Assembly: GCA_963693315.1 (NCBI GenBank)
Contig: OY856186.1
Coordinates: forward strand, 384,312,215 to 384,376,214
Direction of reading: 5' to 3'
Origin: Diogma glabrata
Taxonomy: Eukaryota; Arthropoda; Insecta; Diptera; Cylindrotomidae
DNA: 64,000 nucleotides
The notes beneath the pieces were generated by a model that saw nothing but the letters and a program-made list of their open reading frames with translations, had not been told where the DNA came from and did not search any database. This document shows, piece after piece, positions 22,322 through 34,638 of the stretch. How positions within the stretch are numbered: the first letter of the stretch is position 1; the number at the start of each line of letters is the position of its first letter. A program made the translations under genes and the position numbers.

Positions 22322-23180
22322 AAAAGTGAATAATGATTTGTTTTTGTTAATTATTATTTGAATTGTTAGTTGTGTTAATTTGTGAATGTAGATATAGTTA
22401 CATTTAATTATAATGCCACACATCCAAATTCTTTATGAAACAATGTTTCGCTATTTCAAGTAAATCAAAAATATGTGGCAAATCAATGTAATAAAAAAGT
22501 GATCAATGTTAAGCTCATGAACACATCTATAAATTTCATCTATGAATATTGCCACAACATGAAATGCTATCAAATTTAAACACGAGCTCCCCGTGTATTT
22601 CATGTATTACGGAAAACTTTAAATTTATTGTTAAAGTAACATATGCACTTAGCAATAAAATTAAGGGTTGAAATATTTAGCGAATTATGTGCTATTGTGT
22701 GTTTGAACAAAACAGTCAAATACGCCCTCTTTCTTTTTGCTATAATCCACCAAATTTAAACAAACAACTTCATTTTTCAAAACAAAACTTAATTCTTTAT
22801 TTCTTACTCATCTAAAAATCTTTTTAGTTCCAATCTAGTAGCGAACACAGAACAAGCAATCCATATCGGCAAACTCAACTAGAAACAAGAGACATCATTC
22901 GTTTTAGAATAGCAAACCTTATCAAGCACTATCAACTCTTCCACCTTAATCACCAATTCGCCGCAACTAACATTATCAACCAATGTGATCAATGTGTCTG
23001 CCGGCAACCAAAACAACAGTAGCCATGTCAAAGACTGAGCATATATTAATAACTTAAATTTCTTACTCAGTGATTTTAGCAGGTATAAAATTTTAAACAA
23101 ACTAAAACAATCCACTGTTCACATTTCTATCCAAGATTCTCAAACACATTTCTTCAAACATCTTTAACTTTAAAAACTCA
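22322..23180. other. Gene-free stretch between foldback element and LINE
   Basis: AT-rich with no recognised feature. A 78-codon minus-strand frame at 22,879-23,115 has no domain. Confidence 0.45.
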
Positions 23181-24359
23181 TTTTTTTTTTTTAATAAGAA
23201 GTGTTGTGTAGTAGGAATTACAAAATGTGTCACAACAACACATAGATACCTTTTAAGACCTAGGTCCCACAACAACATGCGTCTTGAGGTATAGGTGGAC
23301 GCTTTTTTTAAATCCTTGTGGATTGAAGGCACTCGAGACTATTGATTCGGGCAAAGCATTCCATGTGTACGATGTACGCACAAAGAAATCCCTTTGCATT
23401 CTATTACTATGACAGTGAGTAATCTCGACAGTCCGACCGCCCGCACAAACTGATTGACGAGTTAAACGGGGAAAAACATATGTCTGAGGCATTATGGACC
23501 TGATTTCATCCGAGCACTGCTGGTGACGATATTTATAAAAAACAACGAGATCAGCAACAGTGCGACGATGTTGTAGGGAATCAAGATCTAATGTTAAATC
23601 TCGATCACCAACAATTCGTATAGCACGCTTTTGAACAGAGTCCAAAAGAGCTTGGATAGTAACAGGTGCAGCGCCCCAAACTTGACAACAATACTCCATA
23701 CAGGGACGAATATAGGACTTATAAATGTGGAGTAATTGATGCGAAGTAAAATATTTTTTACATCTATTGAGGAGGCCGAGTTTTCTTGACGCACTCTTTG
23801 CCATGGCCATTATATGATCGTTCCAGAGTAAGTCATTTGATATTGTGACTCCCAATAAACGAATGCTTTCACATTCGTCTATTTGGTCGTCACACATATT
23901 AATTGAAATATCGTTGGGAAGCTCGGTCTTTGATCTGGAAACAATCAATAGCTGTGTTTTGGTGGAATTAAAATTGACCAAATTTTTGTCACCCCAATCG
24001 GCGAATTTTTTTAGGTCCTCGTTTACATTTATGGCAGCGTCTCTCCGGACGGGATTTATTCGTTCATGCATTTTACCCTTTGAAGATAGGGGAACGAATG
24101 ACTTGTGCAGTGTACTATCATCTGCAAAACTATTTATTGGGTTACTGGTGATTTGCAACAGTTCGTTGATATAGATTAAAAATAAAGTGGGAGATAAAAC
24201 TGAGCCTTGAGGTACACTAGCGGTTATTAGTTTAGACTCAGAAGAAAAACCATCTATAGATACCGAGATGTATCGGTTAGACAGAAAATTTTGAATCAAC
24301 TTCACGACTGCGGGATGAAAACCGTATCGTAAATTTGCCATCAAAACTAAATAAGTCAC
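23181..24359 (-). pseudogene. 5'-truncated LINE, reverse transcriptase fingers/palm to C-terminus, with 3' UTR and poly(A)
   Basis: A 368-codon minus-strand frame (24,359 to 23,253) encodes the second half of a non-LTR reverse transcriptase. Residues 48-60 are motif B, SVPQGSVLSPTLF. Residues 78-81 are FADD of motif C, followed by the primer grip region (RLLGVTISNDLLWNDH) and the thumb/C-terminal block with MEYCCQVWGAAP, LLDSVQKRAIRIVGD and a terminal YTWNALP. The endonuclease and motif A are missing because the copy is 5'-truncated, so the ATG is incidental. The frame is otherwise intact, so insertion is fairly recent. The 3' UTR (23,253-23,193) holds TGTTGTTGTGACACA, and poly(A) appears as T12 at 23,181-23,192. 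Clade: Jockey/CR1-like from motif style, not tested. Related 3' ends lie at 31,733-31,850 and 58,130-58,255. Confidence 0.9.
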
Positions 24360-24984
24360 AACTTATTTCATTAACCAAAACCATTATTTCCTTGACGCAG
24401 TAACCCTTCTCATTACCCATCCCATTACTATTAGCATCTTCTACGATATCATTTCAACTCGTTACAATTTACAAAAAGAAACAATTTACATGCGGCAAAT
24501 AAATTAGAATTATTTATGGTTTCATTTAACCTAAAAGTTATAAACCTACAATAAATTAACAAATTCTTAAAGAATTGTACCTTCTTATGCACTTTTGACT
24601 CATAAGGAATATGAAAACATTACCTCAAAAGGTAATGTTTATTTGACATATCACAGTGAAAATTATTGCCCACATAAAAATATCCACAAAATATTGGTCT
24701 ACTGTCATTTCATTACTTTTTATTTTAATTACTAATACAATTAAGAAAAATTTTGTTTTTTTAAAATATATTTTAAAAGCACCGTGTTTTCAACGTATAT
24801 CGCATTCAATAATCGGGGTCCAGATCTAAAGAGATCCCTGCCAATTTTCAAACAACTTAACAGTATTTATTTGCATGTGACGATTATATATCTTTTTCTA
24901 CTCCTATCACAGTAAATTATAAATTACATCACACTATCCATAACATGTAAATTGATTATTTCAATTAGCGTGCGGTAAGTGAAA
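24360..24984. other. Gene-free stretch spanning the right outer transposon end
   Basis: Apart from the outer terminal repeat at 24,804-24,823 and two GATC modules after it, nothing is recognised. Confidence 0.4.
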
Positions 24985-25034
24985 AAAAGCGTGCGGTAAT
25001 GGATTTTCATATATATATATTACCGCACGCTTTT
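24985..25034. repeat. Perfect 16-bp inverted repeat, GC-rich core
   Basis: AAAAGCGTGCGGTAAT (24,985-25,000) and ATTACCGCACGCTTTT (25,019-25,034) are exact reverse complements around an 18-base loop containing an (AT)n run. A further GCGTGCGGTAA lies directly upstream at 24,968-24,978. It is strikingly GC-rich for this region. Confidence 0.85.
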
Positions 25035-28000
25035 AATAAACAGAAAAATTTTTATTTAAAGAAAAATTTGATTTTTAAAAATTAAATATTTCAATTCATT
25101 TTGACACAGAATAATGCAAAGCCTACCACAATTTGTAAACTATTTGCGCATTTAATTTATAATTAGTAGTTCATTTTTTCAAGTAATTATATGCGTTTGG
25201 GCATTAAAACAAAGTCGTAGCAAAAGTATATAACAAACCTCAAGGTGCAAACCATTTTCCATGCTCGTGAAGTTACTGCACTCGCCGCTACGCGTCTCGT
25301 GCGCAATATTTTCACTCGCATGTAAAATGCTATTTACAGCGCTAGGTATGTAATATTATACTAATAAAAATCATTGGATTATATGTATATCATTGGATTA
25401 TATTGGAGAATTTCGCTCACCCCATTACTGAGATGTTTGATCCCTCTCTTTTTCCTGTTCCTCACTAGTCAATTATAATGTGTAACCTGTAGTACTAAAA
25501 ATAACAAAAGTTATTAGTAACAAGACTAGTATAAAATATTCTTAATTTGAACAATTAATTTTATAATATAAATTGAGAGTGAATTTCTCCTTTCGTTTGA
25601 TCTCAATCACATTTATATCGATTTATTAGTTGATAATAAAATATTAGATTGTAACTTAAAAACGTTACGATATATATGGAATTTTTTACATTAAATTTCT
25701 AGACAATACTTTGTGTGAATTCATAGAACAGGGAATATGTCTATTCTAATTAACATCGTAAGTCACGATTGTATAGTCATTATTGATTGTTTCCAATCAA
25801 TGTGAAATCAATGGCTGACACTTGTTATGGTAGTGTATGGTTAACAATTCCAAGTCTTTGTGAATTGTTTGTTAACTTTTCTAGTTCTACTATCAATTCA
25901 AGCGGATACTTCTGAGTTGTTAAAACGAGAAGTAACATGCAGACTGTAACCTCTATTTATCTAGGACCAGAAAATCAGACCGAAAATCAGAATTAATAAA
26001 ATAATTTTATAATTTACAGTGTTTGTTGTATTTTTAATTGATATAAATTAAAAATTTATTTTATATGGAAAACAATAGGTTTCTCATTATCACCTTATTT
26101 CTGCATCAGACAGTTTTGGCTGAAATTTTAATAGTGTTGGTGAAAGACGTTCGATTTGGTGGATTTGTTGCACAGGAATGCGTTTTAAAACCCATGGGTA
26201 GAATAGGAAGCGAAAAAAGGCAACAAAGATGATTACCACATGACTCAATTTCTGTTTTATTGCTTTGTACAATATTAAAATTAATGACTCTCAATATTTT
26301 CTATATAGCAGTTCAGGCTTTTTCCGGACAGCAAAAAAAATCAAAACAGCCTCAGAATTAAAGCATTGCTCTTTGACTTTTAGTTCGTCTACGGAGTTAA
26401 TCTGCTGTTTTCTAACCGAACACTATACTCACCACTCTTGCCTCATACAAACACTCCTACTTGTTCTAAAACATATGGTTATTTAGCTCTTATCAATCGA
26501 TAACCAAAACGCAATGAATGCGAAATATTCTCATCAAAATCAAGAAGTAATATATATGGCTTGGTCAAACATTTCACCTTTCAAAAGCTTTTAATTGGAA
26601 TTGATTAGTCTTGCTGTTTAATTAGCTTAAATGTTCAATTTATTAGTATCTACATTTACATTTATGTTATTTAACTTCTTTGTTTTATATTTATTGTAAG
26701 AGAAAAAAATTTCATTATTATTAATGGAAAACTATCAGCGCAAAACCATAATTTTCCAAATATCCCTTTTACGATTAAGCTTACGATCCAAAGCAAAACA
26801 GAGAAAATTTATTGTAAAAACTATAAACAAATAAAATTTTTTGTGTTATAATTTAATTTTTTATCGATGCTTAAACGAAAGCTACGACAATTTAATTCAA
26901 ATTGTTACACTTAATTAATTTAGTAAAATAGGTCAGAGGAAGTTCAATGAAAAAGAAAATTTCAACAAGCGAAGCATTTTTTCGTTTACATTAGAAATTA
27001 TTTCTATATCGTGCATGGTTATATCATTTTATTTTTCAAATCTTTATTGGTCTTGTTCCAAAGTAACATTTTTAACGAGATATGAAATATTGTAAGTGTT
27101 TAATCAATAAATTGCATTGAAGGTTAAGTTTAAGGGCTGCAAAATTATTTGGAATCAATTAATTTAAAAATGTCTTTATTAACAAACACTTTGCGCTTAG
27201 CATGATGACACGTTTTAAATTAAATTAATAAAATTACTGTGACAAAGAGTGACCATCATGAGTGTTTTTCGAAGAATACTGTTACATAATTTCTATAAGA
27301 TATTTATAAATTTTACATGAATAAATCATTAGACTAACATCAACAAAATGTGTCTAGCATCAACATCATAAAAGTACTGTAAAGTCATTAATTTAAATTT
27401 TATCGTAATCGAAATACTTATCTTTTTAAGATTCTCTTGTATGTTATGATTTTGATATTTTTCTTTAATTAACTGTCTTTCAAATGTAATAAATGAACTT
27501 GATGGAAAGCTTTTCATAGCTGTTAATTTTTCTCAGGTTTTAAAATTATTTTTATTAATGCATAAATGTTTTCAAGACTGTTTTTCAAATGAAAGCTTTT
27601 CTTTGAATTTTTATGATATGGGAAAGAAGAAAATAAATTAAAGTCAAATAAATTTGTTGCAGGTTTAGTTTTATTTTTATGATTTTTCTGATGTTCTAAC
27701 TGGCACTTTTTTTAAACTAGATGTTGATGGAGTTCTTAAGAAAAAATGCAAAGTTCATTTTACCTCTAAGAAAGTAGAGTATATTAAATAGAAAAACATT
27801 AACATAGAAAAGTTCTTACACTTATGCGGAAGTTGTTCATTTGATTTGTAACAAAAAGGATCAGAAATTCACCAGCAAGACGATCAGCAAGTCAATTCAT
27901 TGATTTATTTTAAATAGTATTCAATCTATCTCGCATCGATTGTAAAAGTACAATCTCGTAGAAGTACAATACAGTCTTTAAAAACCAATACCAATAGCTT

Positions 28001-28138
28001 CTTTAATAACCTCAACACAATCACGACTATCACCGTTAATCCACAACAACAATATCTTTTTTCAATAATGAAATTCAAAAATTGCTAGCTGTTCAGTAAT
28101 TGAAACATTCCAAATAAAATAATAAAACGAATAAACCA
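25035..28138. other. Gene-free AT-rich stretch
   Basis: No supported gene. There is a short GC-richer segment (CACTCGCCGCTACGCG) at about 25,280-25,300 and a small tandem pair of ATCATTGGATTATAT at 25,368-25,405. Open frames of 60-73 codons have no domain. Confidence 0.45.
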
Positions 28139-28200
28139 AAAAGTCGGACAAGTGCGAATATAACTTGCTCAACGTGGGTTCCGTATATATAATATTCTAC
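28139..28200 (+). repeat. Short conserved interspersed motif (AAGTCGGACAAGTGCGA ... GGGTTCCGTA)
   Basis: The blocks AAGTCGGACAAGTGCGA, CTTGCTCAACGTG and GGGTTCCGTA occur in this order. From memory, the same ordered words recur very widely in insect genomes as part of dispersed non-coding elements. The GGGTTCCGTAC word also opens the repeat at 46,558 in this window. Sequence to about 28,640 shows loose similarity to 30,080-30,310 (CTTTCATAT, then a purine-rich GGGGGGA patch), so a degraded element may extend that far. Confidence 0.5.
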
Positions 28201-29584
28201 GAGAATAGTATTGCCAAAACACAATTTTATAAATATGTAAATTAAAAACGGCACTGTTGCAAATTACAAAAAAATAATTTTTTGACTTGAAAAAAATGTT
28301 CCTTTCATATTGGGGTGTCTACTTATGTATGTAGATCAAACGTAATTTTTGTTCGAAATTTCTGCCCTCAACCTTCTCTAAAAAACGTTTGAAATGATGA
28401 GCCAATCACTTTAGTTTTCGTTTAATCTATGTAATATTACCCATAACCTTGAAACTTTTCAATTTTTCTGTTCTGTAATGTTTGAAGATAAGAAACGGGG
28501 GGAGACAGGAAAAAATTTTCACTTATAACTAGAATAAGTCAAAAACTGTGATCTCGAAAACCACCTTTGATATGTACCCCAATTGACGTTAATTTTTTTC
28601 TTATATAATATTCGTAGATAAAAAAAATTATTATGAGCATGTTTTTTTATCAGTTACGACTGTGATTTCTACGTTTTCACCCAACAATATTATTCGTTAT
28701 TGAAAACGTAGATTACGAACGCATTATTTTCGATATTTTTTATAATTATAATTGAATCCCACCGATGAGAATCCCACCGATGAAATGTTGAGTTGTCAGT
28801 ATTATGTCAATGGATGGACACTAAAACTTTAATTAGGATTAAAAGAAACAACAAAAAATTTATTTGTCTTGTAGATGAATACAACAGCCATGTGAAATTA
28901 AAAATAATAAAAAAATCTGGTATTTTATTAATCGTATTTATTTTACTATGTAATTATAATCGTTAGTAATAGAATAGTAAATTTTATTCTCAAAAAATAT
29001 TAAAATAATTAAAAATAGTAACAAATTGTGATAATTAATAGAAAACCAAAAATTCCATGAAAGGAGCTAAAGTAAAATCATTAAGCTTTCGTGTTAGAAA
29101 GAGATTATTACGATAACATTAGAAAAAATTATTTATAGTGAATAAATCAATTAGTTTACGTTGTGTTTGTAGTATATATATATATAGCAAAAATTATTTT
29201 AATTTAAAAAAAAGGTTTGGAAGTAACCAAAACATAACCTCAACAATTAGTGGTCTCATTTTTTTTTGTAATTTCTTTTTTTTTGCGTGGCTGGATGAAC
29301 ACTAATGAGTCACAAAATTAAAATGTCACCCATAATTAGTAAAGTACTGTTTAAAATTAAGTATCCGTAATATGAAAACCACTTAAAACAAGAAAATGCT
29401 TGTGGTGATTTCTGTTACAAATAAAATTTGTGTTAATTTATTTGATATTACAAAATTAACTAAATCTATTTATTTTGGACAACAAAAATAAAAGTTTGTA
29501 ATTATATGTGTGGTCTGCCTACTGGAAATAATATAATAGGATATATTAGGCCTATTTGTTCTGAATAGCTAAGATAACGGTCTT
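28201..29584. other. Gene-free stretch with an exact 15-bp tandem duplication
   Basis: GAATCCCACCGATGA occurs twice back to back at 28,754-28,783. Otherwise AT-rich sequence without recognised features. Confidence 0.5.
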
Positions 29585-29599
29585 TAATTGTACGTGTGG

Positions 29600-30005
29600 A
29601 AAGTTATAGGATGACCATCGACCAGCTTAGTTCAAAGGAATGAGGAGTGGGATCCGGGCCAATTATGGGGTGCGTCTATTTAGCAAGTTTTTTTATATTT
29701 TTGTTTTGTTAACCTATAGTATCGTTACCTGATAGTATGAATATTAAATAAATAAAATATAATAATGGGATAACGTGACGGTCGTGGTTTCTTTGTTGTT
29801 GGGTGTCGCCAGAGTCTCTTTTCCTCCTTTTTGTTTTCTTCTGATCTGAATTATTTTCGAAATACGCGCACACTGTCTGTTTGTGCTGGTGTGGCATGTA
29901 CACTTTCTCAAACCAACATGCTGAAGCTAGTTTTGAGTTATCAACCTCTTTAGGTGTGCGGCTTGCCTCTACTGGTCCATTGGTATATCCAATGGGCCCA
30001 GTTTT
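29600..30005 (-). pseudogene. Unrecognised protein-coding repeat, copy 1
   Basis: On the minus strand this locus reads GPVEASRTPKEV, NSKLASACWFEKV, MPHQHKQTVCAYFEN and then a Lys/Arg-rich run before an ACTCTGGCGAC block. About 130 bases further it reads CACCCCATAATTG(G)CCCGGATCCCA. The plus strand at 53,405-53,740 shows the same order with similar translation (VEAGRTPSEI, LKLASVSGFKKV, LPPQHK, CAFFEN, Lys/Arg-rich run, ACTCTGGCG, HPII-type block at equal distance). Because similarity is retained at amino-acid level with third-position changes, this was once protein-coding. I do not recognise the protein. It may belong to a retroelement or a DNA transposon; a host gene duplicated twice is less likely. 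A one-base difference before CTCTGG puts the two copies in different frames there. Confidence 0.5.
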
Positions 30006-30593
30006 CCATTACAAAATAAAAAATAAATTCAGATTTACGAAAATAGGTCGAAAACTGTTTCTTTCGAAAATTATTAAATAAAAGAACTGCAAAAAAAATC
30101 ACCTTTCATATGACATCCAACTTGTTAACGTGACCTTGAACATTTCAAAAATATATTTTTTCAATATATCGTCTCTCAACCCCTTTCAAATAAGGTTTTA
30201 AAAGATACGGCGACTGCCATAGTTTTTATTTCTTTTCAACCCTTACAACATTTCCTACTACCGTAAATTTTTTTCTTTTCAATGCTCGAAGTTAACAGGA
30301 TGGGGGGAGGTAAGGGCAGGAAAAAACACACGCTTTTGGCAATAACTTTAAAAACTAAGCAGTCGATAATTCTTTGACATTTGTTTATATTATATTTCGA
30401 TTTTTTGGATTTTTTTAAACTAAACAAAATATTCATATATTTTTAAAGCGAAAACTTCTTTAGCCGCGTTATGAAATTTTGTATGCAGTAAAATTTGTAT
30501 ATTCGCGTCATCAATTTTAATATGCATTTTTGAAGAACAAAAAATATTTTTTTTTAAATATGAAATACATCTATCAATTCTTAACGTTTCAAA
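30006..30593. other. Gene-free stretch with a dispersed-repeat fragment
   Basis: The segment at about 30,440-30,500 (GCGAAAACTTCTTTAG, CGCGTT, TTTTGTAT) is similar to 45,262-45,320. No gene. Confidence 0.45.
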
Positions 30594-30655
30594 TTGCGAT
30601 GTGGATATCGCGTTCGACTGATGTTCTTTAGGTCGTGAGTTCAATTCCTGGTGAT
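30594..30655 (+). ncRNA. tRNA-like fragment, probably from a tRNA-derived SINE
   Basis: The sequence GTGGATATCGCGTTCGACT is followed by AGGTCGTGAGTTCAATTCC. GTTCAATTCC at 30,639-30,648 fits the tRNA internal B box, and GCGA/TCGC could form a D stem. No acceptor stem pairs and the T stem does not close, so it is not an intact tRNA gene. Confidence 0.5.
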
Positions 30656-31732
30656 ATATTTTTTACTGTTTTTTGTTTAATTTTTATTAAATACCATAAA
30701 AATTATTTGTTTTTATTCATGAATTCATATAAACAATAAACATTTCTTTTTACGAATTTTACGAAAAGCTATATTGCTACTGTCTTTTGCAATTTGCATT
30801 CGAGTCATCATGCTAAATAAATGTTGAATATATATAAAATTGGAAGTATGTCTGTTTGTTCTTTATGCATTAATACACTAATCATCATGAAAGTTTGGGA
30901 AGTTGTTGTGTACACTTAATATGCTTTTTATTTAACTATCGTTTTAAACGGTAGTTTGCTTTGATTAATGTTTTTTTTTGTTGAATATAATTTTTATAAA
31001 ATTAAAAATAACGTAAGAAGATAGTATAACCGGAAACAATTACATTTGTATATCAAAATTAAATGTATTGGAATTTAATACATCATGATGTTAATGTTAC
31101 AGATTTTATCATCCTCACCAAATATGTTGTTGGTTTGGAATTGTATGTAATACATGTTTCTAAAATTAAGTGAAGACTTAATACTTGTAACTTGATACTT
31201 CATAACATCGATTATATCGATTTAAAGCTCACAATTACAAGACGGAAATCGCATAAATTCTATACAAAGAAGCATACCTTATGTATGATTAAACATGGTA
31301 TATAAAATAATTAAATTGTTAAAATAATTAAAATAATTAAAATATTTATTGATAAATAAAATAATTAAAAATGGTGGCACTTTGCCGATTGTGATTTGCA
31401 AATGGCAACAATGCGCATTAACACCAATGAATTTACTTAGCTTTCCGCAGGAAGATTTATAAAATTTAAAATTGTATATCTATGGGTGTGACAACCACGC
31501 GTACTTTAGTCCCTGCTATTGGCATATGAGTTATCTTAAGATATCGTATACCACTGGCAGTGCAAGTTCGTGCAATCTCAATTCCATCTGGCAGTGCTAT
31601 AGCAGTTAATCTCATTAGTCAAAGTGATATCTTAAGGGTGCTGGCAGATGAAGTATTTTCAATCAACGATACCATTCCTTGCTCTAAGTTATGGAGTATA
31701 TTCTTTGATGCTACGCTATTTTTTTTTAAATG
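30656..31732. other. Gene-free AT-rich stretch
   Basis: Nothing recognised. Confidence 0.45.
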
Positions 31733-31850
31733 AAATGTGTTTGGTAGTAGAAATTACAAGGTGTGTCACAACAACACATGAAAAACTTTTAAGAACAAGG
31801 TCCCACAATAACATATTTTCTAAGGTGTTGATAGACGCAAATTTTTGAAT
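31733..31850 (-). mobile_element. LINE 3'-end fragment (same family as 23,181-24,359)
   Basis: Reverse-complemented, this reads GCGTCTATCAACACCTTAG, TTATTGTGGGACCTTG and TGTTGTTGTGACACACC, then a short tail. It matches the last codons and 3' UTR of the LINE at 23,181. It is a very short 5'-truncated insertion. Confidence 0.8.
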
Positions 31851-31879
31851 GATGTGTTTTTATTATTTCAAATATAAAA

Positions 31880-32050
31880 ATGTATATAATAGTTGCTTGG
31901 AATGCTGATAGATGTGAAACCCAGATTAATTTTAATGATTTTAGTTTAAACCTTCTGAAATTTTAATTTGCAATGCTACAATAATTGGAAGATACAAAAA
32001 ACACAGCTATTTCACAGATTTAAGTTTTCACTTCTGTCGGCAGTCCCTAA
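31880..32050 (+). repeat. Dispersed repeat family D, copy 1
   Basis: Blocks GATGTGAAACCCAGA, TTAATTTTAATGATTTTA, CAATGCTACAATAATT, CACAGCTATTTCAC and TCACTTCTGTCGGCAGTC recur. The first three are shared with 53,245-53,370 and the last two with 45,796-45,850, all in the same orientation. Confidence 0.75.
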
Positions 32051-32190
32051 CACTGTCTTCATTTTTTTTGCTTTTTTAGAATCAGGAGGTCGTAAAACGT
32101 CGAGAAATGCCGAAAAAGTGGACGCAAGAATTTCACTTTTGGCTCATGAATTCAATACTTTGGTTTTTTCAAAACCAAGGTAATTTAGAT
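32051..32190 (+). repeat. HINE-like 3' tail with terminal hairpin (family R3), solo fragment
   Basis: It shares GCTTTTTTAGAATCAG, AGGTC, AAAACGTCGAGAAATGCC and TTTCACTTTTGGCTCATGAA with 37,965-38,090 and, inverted, 49,925-50,060. The end forms a perfect hairpin, TTGGTTTT-TTC-AAAACCAA, followed by GGTAATTT. The other copies keep a hairpin here with different paired bases. Confidence 0.75.
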
Positions 32191-34103
32191 TTTTTCCACG
32201 GCAAGAATCTCATATTTGAAAATTAAATTCTTCAACTTACAAATCAATGAACTATCGGAAACGAAACATGTGAAATTTTTATTGGAATCTTATCGCATAT
32301 CACATTGGTTGTTTAAATTTTTTTAACTGCACCTCTGATTCGTGATTATGGTCCCAGAATACTCCAAAAACGGTTTCCGATGTGAACTATTGATTTTTTT
32401 ATATTTCTATGGTTTTTTTTGCTACATAATTGCTAAATATATCGAATTAAACAAAAGAACAATGCAAAATGGACGACCAACCCAAATGAACAACAACAAC
32501 AAAATTAATGCTGGTTGCCTTTTGTTAGAACAAACGACCGATCCAAAATGAACGATCGATAAAAAAAAGATCGACTGATCTAAAACTGAAACTGAATCGA
32601 TCTTGGAAAACCGATTGCTTATAAAATAGAGAACGAAATGTTTAGTACTTTTCAGATTATTATTGCTAAATAATCGCAAAAAAATCGCTAGAAATGAACA
32701 TTTGAACACAAATATGTAATAGGAGGTTTGTTAGACCGTGAATCCTGGCGTAAATCCTGGTGACCAACCTCACTAACAAGAATTTTAGTATAAACAATTT
32801 TAAATACCCCAAACACCACTCAGGTTTCTGAATGAATCGACCCACATGCCAAAACTTCTACGATAAAAATTGTATCCCCCCAAAAAATGTATCCCCATCA
32901 ACAAAATAAAATAAAATTTAACGTAATAATATAAACAGTGTTACCTGTATGGACATACTATCAAGTGTTGAATTTATCTATAAGGCTCATCCCAATTTAC
33001 TCCAATTCAATCCAGAACTTTGAACTCAAAATAACTTCTTTTCACATGTCATGATTTGAAATTGACATACATGATTAATAACTCATCCTTAAATGTAGCA
33101 TGCTCCAGATCCAAAAATCTACTTTTAAATGAAAATAGTGAATGAAATATGCCACTTGACCAGGTACGAAGCCAAACCTCGAGATAGACCCTCAGGCTAT
33201 CGACTGAACTAGCCAGGCTGAACAAAAAATATTGCTAAAAGCACGAAAAAAAATCTAGGACAGGCAAAAAAAAAACGCTTAAGGAATAAAAAATTAGACT
33301 GTAAAAAATGCAAAGAAATACTTAAGTAGGAAATGGGAGAAACATTTGGATAGCTGAATCGAGAGCAAATTAACAATACCCCATAATAATCAAAAAATTA
33401 TTTTTGGAATAATGCTTCGGTGAAATCGATGGATGACCAGACGACCAAAGTCGTTTTAATATAAAAAAAAATCATAACAGTAAAATATCAGTCCCAAACA
33501 AATGCAAGAATAGGAAGTCATTTAAATTTTAAGGCTTAAGTCTTGATATTTTTTCAGAAATATTTCCGCGTTATTTCGTGCTCAGTACAAAAGCAATCAA
33601 ATTTTTCAATATTGAAAAACAACAGCATTATTCCATTTCAGCCTAAACAATATTTCAATAGCACGACTATAATAATTTACATCGCTGTCATCATAATGTG
33701 ATACGGCTTACAGGGAAAAAGGTCGACAAATAAAAACAAAGTAAAAACGACATCGATTGTTATCAGAATTTCTCGAGTTTTTCCTAAAGTTGGATTTACC
33801 TGAAACAATATCGATGGTTGTACCTACTCCTTAATATTTGTTCGGAAATAATTTAGTGAATAATTAATCTGGAGGAGATTTAAACTTTTTTTATTACTGT
33901 GGATTGAAAATATTTTGGATTTTTTTTCGATAGTGGCTGTCTTCTTCCATTAAGATGAAAAGAAGATAACACACAGATAAACTTATTTGGCATTGTAACA
34001 ACTACATTGTAACAACTATCCCGACAGACATTTTGTGCATGGTTTACGAGTCTATGCACATTTTTATTTTATAATTTTTATGTTTTTTAAATATTCTAGT
34101 GCA
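32191..34103. other. Gene-free AT-rich stretch
   Basis: Overlapping frames of 69 and 95 codons at 32,342-32,709 lie on opposite strands with no domains. A short inverted repeat of GTTAG/CTAAC surrounds about 32,730-32,780. No gene. Confidence 0.45.
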
Positions 34104-34128
34104 TATTTTTCATTTGTGAAAATGAAAT

Positions 34129-34611
34129 GTGGTGGGTCCTAACAGCCTGCATTTGAATTCGAATGATAATGGTGAGAGAATGACTGCGTTTGCATTATCA
34201 AATAGTTTGAGAATTGCCAGTACGTTCTTTCCGCATCGATCGATTCATAAGCAGACTTGGGTCTCACCCAATGGAAATACTCGAAATCAAATTGATCACG
34301 TTCTAGTAACAACACGTTTCTTTTCGAGCGTTCGGGATGTGCGATCCTTTAGAGGTGCATACATTGGAAGTGATCACTTCCTTGTATGTGCAACGATAAG
34401 GTTCCACTTCCCAAATCCAGGCATTTCAAAATTCAATCAACGGAAACGTTTTAACATCTCATCATTAAAGAATGTTGAAACAGAAGAGAGATATCAAATC
34501 CATATTGCCGAAACATTGGAGAAATCAGAAACCATTAATGGAGACGTCGATAAGTCATGGTATTTGCTCAAAGATGCTGTTTTAAGCGCTGCTGAGGGAA
34601 TACTTGGATGA
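34129..34611 (+). pseudogene. LINE endonuclease C-terminal part
   Basis: This 160-codon frame starts inside the endonuclease. GPNSLHLNSNDNGERM corresponds to the loop after the missing catalytic N-terminal half. NQIDHVLV (residues 55-62) and GSDHFLVCATI (about 83-93) are the conserved Asp and the SDH motif of exonuclease-endonuclease-phosphatase domains. The ATG is incidental, since the 5' end is the LINE truncation point. The frame stops at 34,611 (after EGILG) and resumes in the same phase at 34,639, with more stops between them and hints of compensating frameshifts. The original protein would have continued directly into the RT part. Confidence 0.85.
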
Positions 34612-34638
34612 CCACAGAACCACTCCTAGAAGCCATGA

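Larger units (their letters stand above)
19342..24823. mobile_element. Candidate outer transposon with GGACCCCGATTAT termini, containing nested insertions
   Basis: The left boundary at 19,342 reads GGACCCCGATTATGGAATGC. The right boundary at 24,804-24,823 is its reverse complement with one change, and both have GTATTAGTAAT some 50-80 bases inside. GATC-array sequence lies outside both ends. I cannot see a clear target duplication, and no transposase obviously belonging to these ends is present. Inside are a foldback transposon (19,615-22,321), about 850 bp of AT-rich DNA, a LINE fragment (23,181-24,359) and about 450 bp of unassigned DNA. The superfamily is unknown. The 20-bp match could still be coincidental, though the shared flanking array argues against that. 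Confidence 0.55.

Noticed and set aside
30594..30655. Functional tRNA gene
   Set aside because: No acceptor stem, unpaired T stem and an oversized anticodon arm.
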